41,647 nt of DNA from an uncultured Pseudoflavonifractor sp. (GTDB lineage Bacteria > Bacillota > Clostridia > Oscillospirales > Oscillospiraceae), in assembly GCA_947577065.1 (NCBI GenBank), contig CANPTT010000020.1, positions 1 to 41,647 of the forward strand, read 5' to 3'. Under the pieces are notes generated by a model. That model saw only the letters and a list, made by a program, of their open reading frames with translations. It did no database searches and was not told the DNA's origin. Positions 39,702 to 41,647 of the stretch are shown piece by piece. Position 1 is the first letter of the stretch. Each line of letters begins with the position of its first letter. The translations under genes and the position numbers were made by a program.

Positions 39702-40667
39702 ATGGAAAACCTGTACAGCGTAAAGCTGACTAAGCTGGTGGAGGACTATGGCCTTGAGGTACTGCGGGCCAGTAAGGATTATGAGACATGCGAGATAAAA
39801 ACAGGAGATGTGAGCCGCCCGGGATTACAGCTTATCGGCTATTTTGATTACTACGATCCCCTTCGCCTGGAAGTGCTGGGAAAGGTGGAAAAGACCTTTC
39901 TGGATGGAATGAATCCACGCGAGCGGAGAGAGAGCTTTGAGCAGCTGATGGTACAGGGCTTTCCCGCCCTTATCCTGTGCCGAGGTATGGAGCCCCTTCC
40001 CGAATGCATGGAGATGGCGGAGAAATATGACCGGACGATCCTGCGGACAGAGCAGATCACTACGGAATTTATGGGGACCCTTATCACCAGTCTTAGGAAC
40101 CATCTGGCCCCCCGCATTACCCGCCACGGAGTGCTGGTGGAGATCTATGGCGAGGGTGTGCTGATCTACGGAGAGTCCGGTGTGGGAAAGAGTGAGACTG
40201 CCATTGAGCTTATCAAGCGGGGCCACCGGCTTATTGCGGACGACGCGGTGGAGATCAAACAGATGAACGACCATCAGTTGGTCGGCAGCGCCCCCGAACT
40301 GATCCGTCATTACATGGAACTGCGGGGGATCGGTGTAGTAGATGTTCGCCGTCTGTTTGGCGTAGCCTCCATCAAGGATTCTGCAAACATTGATCTGGTG
40401 GTGAATTTGGAGCCCTGGCGGGATGGGGCGGTCTATGACCGGCTGGGCTTGGAGGAACTCCACACGACCATTTTGGATATTGAACTGCCTGCCGTTACGA
40501 TCCCGGTCAAGCCAGGGCGAAATCTGGCGGTCATTATTGAGGTGGCGGCTATGAACAACCGCCATAAGCGCATGGGCTATAACGCGGCGCAGGCATTTAC
40601 CGATCAAATCAACAGACACTTTGAGGAGGCTATGGCGCAGCAGGAAGAAAAAAGGAAAGGAGAGTAA
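39702..40667 (+). CDS. hprK: HPr kinase/phosphorylase
   Basis: A 321-residue bifunctional enzyme that phosphorylates HPr on Ser46 and removes that phosphate, controlling carbon catabolite repression in Firmicutes. The Walker A loop GESGVGKS is at residues 157-164, followed by ELIKRGHRLIADDAVEI. The signature ELRGIGVVDVRRLFG then SIKDS is present. The ATG at 39702 follows GGGAGGAG. HPr itself and other PTS genes are not in the window. Confidence 0.96.
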   Translation: MENLYSVKLTKLVEDYGLEVLRASKDYETCEIKTGDVSRPGLQLIGYFDYYDPLRLEVLGKVEKTFLDGMNPRERRESFEQLMVQGFPALILCRGMEPLPECMEMAEKYDRTILRTEQITTEFMGTLITSLRNHLAPRITRHGVLVEIYGEGVLIYGESGVGKSETAIELIKRGHRLIADDAVEIKQMNDHQLVGSAPELIRHYMELRGIGVVDVRRLFGVASIKDSANIDLVVNLEPWRDGAVYDRLGLEELHTTILDIELPAVTIPVKPGRNLAVIIEVAAMNNRHKRMGYNAAQAFTDQINRHFEEAMAQQEEKRKGE

Positions 40668-40691
40668 AAAGCAGCGGCGTCCCACCTGTAT

Positions 40692-40720
40692 TTGACAAAT
40701 GTTGGCCGAGATCACAAAAT
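40692..40720 (+). promoter_or_regulatory. Promoter of RarA-tail protein
   Basis: TTGACA (40692-40697) and CAAAAT (40715-40720) are spaced by 17 bases. The -10 lies only 18 bases before the ATG, so the leader would be very short (about 10 bases) and would include little more than the ribosome site. Confidence 0.5.
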
Positions 40721-40738
40721 GAACTGGAGGAGAAGAAA

Positions 40739-41365
40739 ATGAGTGAATTTATGTCTTACGATCCTTGGGCAAATATTGTTTCTCGCAACGGGTTCAAGGG
40801 GGATGAGCTGGTGTCCATGCTTCAAAAATCCATCCGGCGAGGGAATGAGGAGAACGCGCTGGCAGCGGCCTATGAAATGTATATTACCAGTCCGCAGTTT
40901 GAGGAGAAGCTTTGGCGCAGATTGCTTTCCATTTCTGTTGAGGACATTGGATTTGGAAATGTGGAGGCGCCGGAACTGATCTATACGCTCTATATGATGC
41001 ATAAGGAGTTCCTCTACGCGGACGGCGACAGGCCCATGTTTTTTATCCATGTGATCCGCTTCCTGTGCCGGCAGCAAAAGGAGCGTACCAGTGACAATGT
41101 TAAAAACATGGTCATACGGAAGTTTGCCCATGGAGATATTCCACCTGTCCCGGACTATGCCTTTGATATGCATACGGCGAAGGGGAGAGCTATGGGGCGG
41201 AACGAGGAGCACTTTTTGACACAGGCCAGCCGTGTGTCGCCGGAGGTGGACGACCCTCAGGTGCGGAAAATAAGAGAGCAGTATCTGGAGTATCTGAAAG
41301 GAGAGAAGGACCGGACGGAACAGCCTGAGGTGGAGCCCTTCAGCTATAATACATGGCAGTATTGA
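40739..41365 (+). CDS. RarA/MgsA C-terminal-domain protein without the ATPase
   Basis: A 208-residue protein matching only the C-terminal part of RarA/MgsA/WRNIP1 replication-fork ATPases. Visible family patterns are LQKSIRRGNEENALAAAYEM and LWRRLLSISVEDIGFGN, similar to the IRGSDPDAAL...EDIG part of RarA. No Walker A or B motif exists, and the sequence before it (MSEFMSYDPWANIVSRNGFKG) is short. The C-terminal 60 residues are charged (GEKDRTEQPEVEPF). It could be a tetramerisation or partner-binding module acting in trans. The ATG at 40739 follows GGAGGAGAAG. Confidence 0.7.
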   Translation: MSEFMSYDPWANIVSRNGFKGDELVSMLQKSIRRGNEENALAAAYEMYITSPQFEEKLWRRLLSISVEDIGFGNVEAPELIYTLYMMHKEFLYADGDRPMFFIHVIRFLCRQQKERTSDNVKNMVIRKFAHGDIPPVPDYAFDMHTAKGRAMGRNEEHFLTQASRVSPEVDDPQVRKIREQYLEYLKGEKDRTEQPEVEPFSYNTWQY

Positions 41366-41416
41366 GCAAGTGAGCCCATTTGTCGGGAACCGTACGGGAT
41401 GTGTTGAAAAAAATCT

Positions 41417-41445
41417 TGCATTTCCAGCCAATCTGTGGTAAACTA
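41417..41445 (+). promoter_or_regulatory. rpsB promoter
   Basis: TTGCAT (41417-41422) and TAAACT (41440-41445) are spaced by 17 bases. Transcription would start near 41452, giving a leader of about 110 bases before rpsB. Confidence 0.65.
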
Positions 41446-41451
41446 CCATAG

Positions 41452-41560
41452 CCTGCGGCAAATACGCACACTCGTGGGATGGCGGTCTTGTGCTTTCGAG
41501 GAGAAAGTAGACCGGGCCAGATGACCAGGGTGGAGGCACCAACAAAAAAGGAGGAAATAA
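41452..41560 (+). promoter_or_regulatory. Structured leader of rpsB
   Basis: This 109-base untranslated leader can fold a two-part hairpin: GGTCT with AGACC (41484-41488 with 41509-41513), and an inner CTTTC/GAAAG (41493-41497 with 41503-41507). A GC-rich GGGCCAGATGACCAGGG segment follows, then the ribosome site AAGGAGG. Autoregulation by S2 is known in other bacteria; here it is a suggestion only. No T run, T-box or other known riboswitch core is present. Confidence 0.45.
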
Positions 41561-41563
41561 ATT

Positions 41564-41647
41564 ATGGCAGTCGTATCGATGAAGCAACTTTTGGAGGCGG
41601 GCGTCCACTTTGGACACCAGACCCGCCGCTGGAACCCCAAGATGGCC
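41564..41647 (+). CDS. rpsB: 30S ribosomal protein S2, N-terminal part
   Basis: The first 28 codons are present (MAVVSMKQLLEAGVHFGHQT then RRWNPKMA); the rest is outside the window. The GVHFGHQTRRWNPKM stretch is diagnostic of ribosomal protein S2. AAGGAGG precedes the ATG at 41564. In Firmicutes rpsB is usually followed by tsf; that cannot be seen here. Confidence 0.95.
   Translation, partial: MAVVSMKQLLEAGVHFGHQTRRWNPKMA

Noticed and set aside
41380-41560. T-box or FMN riboswitch in the rpsB leader
   Set aside because: Neither the T-box sequence nor the FMN aptamer core is seen.

Overview
The window looks like chromosomal DNA of a moderately GC-rich, spore-forming anaerobic Clostridia, most like the Oscillospiraceae (Flavonifractor/Oscillibacter type). 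This placement is by family resemblance only. The supporting signs are AGGAGG ribosome binding sites, sigma-A promoters with 17-base spacers, many intrinsic terminators, a SAM-I (S-box) leader before metK, HPr kinase, Mini-RNase III and RqcH. Further signs are spore coat and spore lytic proteins, a reverse rubrerythrin, an electron-bifurcating NfnAB pair and a 2-hydroxyacyl-CoA dehydratase activase. No phage, insertion sequence, CRISPR array or origin was seen, so this is mostly core genome with small accessory modules.

Layout. 1-106: end of a tRNA-Ser(GCU) and its terminator. 233-3532: a MerR regulator divergent from a penicillin-V-acylase/bile-salt-hydrolase-like enzyme and a MATE exporter; the shared promoter has the 19-base spacer typical of MerR control. 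3676-6258: efp with a zinc-ribbon protein, a sirtuin, a hotdog thioesterase and tRNA-Ser(CGA). 6640-9050: spore peptidoglycan genes (LysM-GH18, amidase) and a YlmC-type protein. 9111-14468: glmS, reverse rubrerythrin, an inactive-looking rhomboid, the SAM-I riboswitch with metK, and a small membrane protein. 14606-18666: a membrane-tethered XRE regulator, then a GT4 glycosyltransferase, an O-antigen-ligase-type polymerase and an NlpC/P60 hydrolase.

18656-22249: a second MATE gene whose promoter, dyad operator and intrinsic terminator lie in a compact leader, then mrnC and rqcH. 22336-26637: an antimicrobial-peptide-type module of response regulator, ABC ATPase, two permeases and histidine kinase, with a VanZ C-terminal relic after the regulator. 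26690-29051: nfnAB. 29297-30325: two small minus-strand genes and a histone-like Lys/Ala-rich DUF6465 protein. 36503-30401 (minus): an operon in which the usually single-chain dehydratase activase is split in two around an NTF2-like gene, followed by a GNAT acetyltransferase and a lipoprotein. 36630-38473: a PadR, DUF1700 and DUF4097 set with a dyad over its own -10. 38528-41647: a hypothetical protein, two spore coat proteins, hprK, a protein made only of the RarA/MgsA C-terminal domain, and a long leader into rpsB.

The best candidates for under-described biology are the MerR/N-terminal-nucleophile amidase/MATE divergon, the leader of the second MATE gene, the split activase with its inserted NTF2-like gene, and the ATPase-less RarA tail. 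All functional statements are inferences from family recognition; no search was run.
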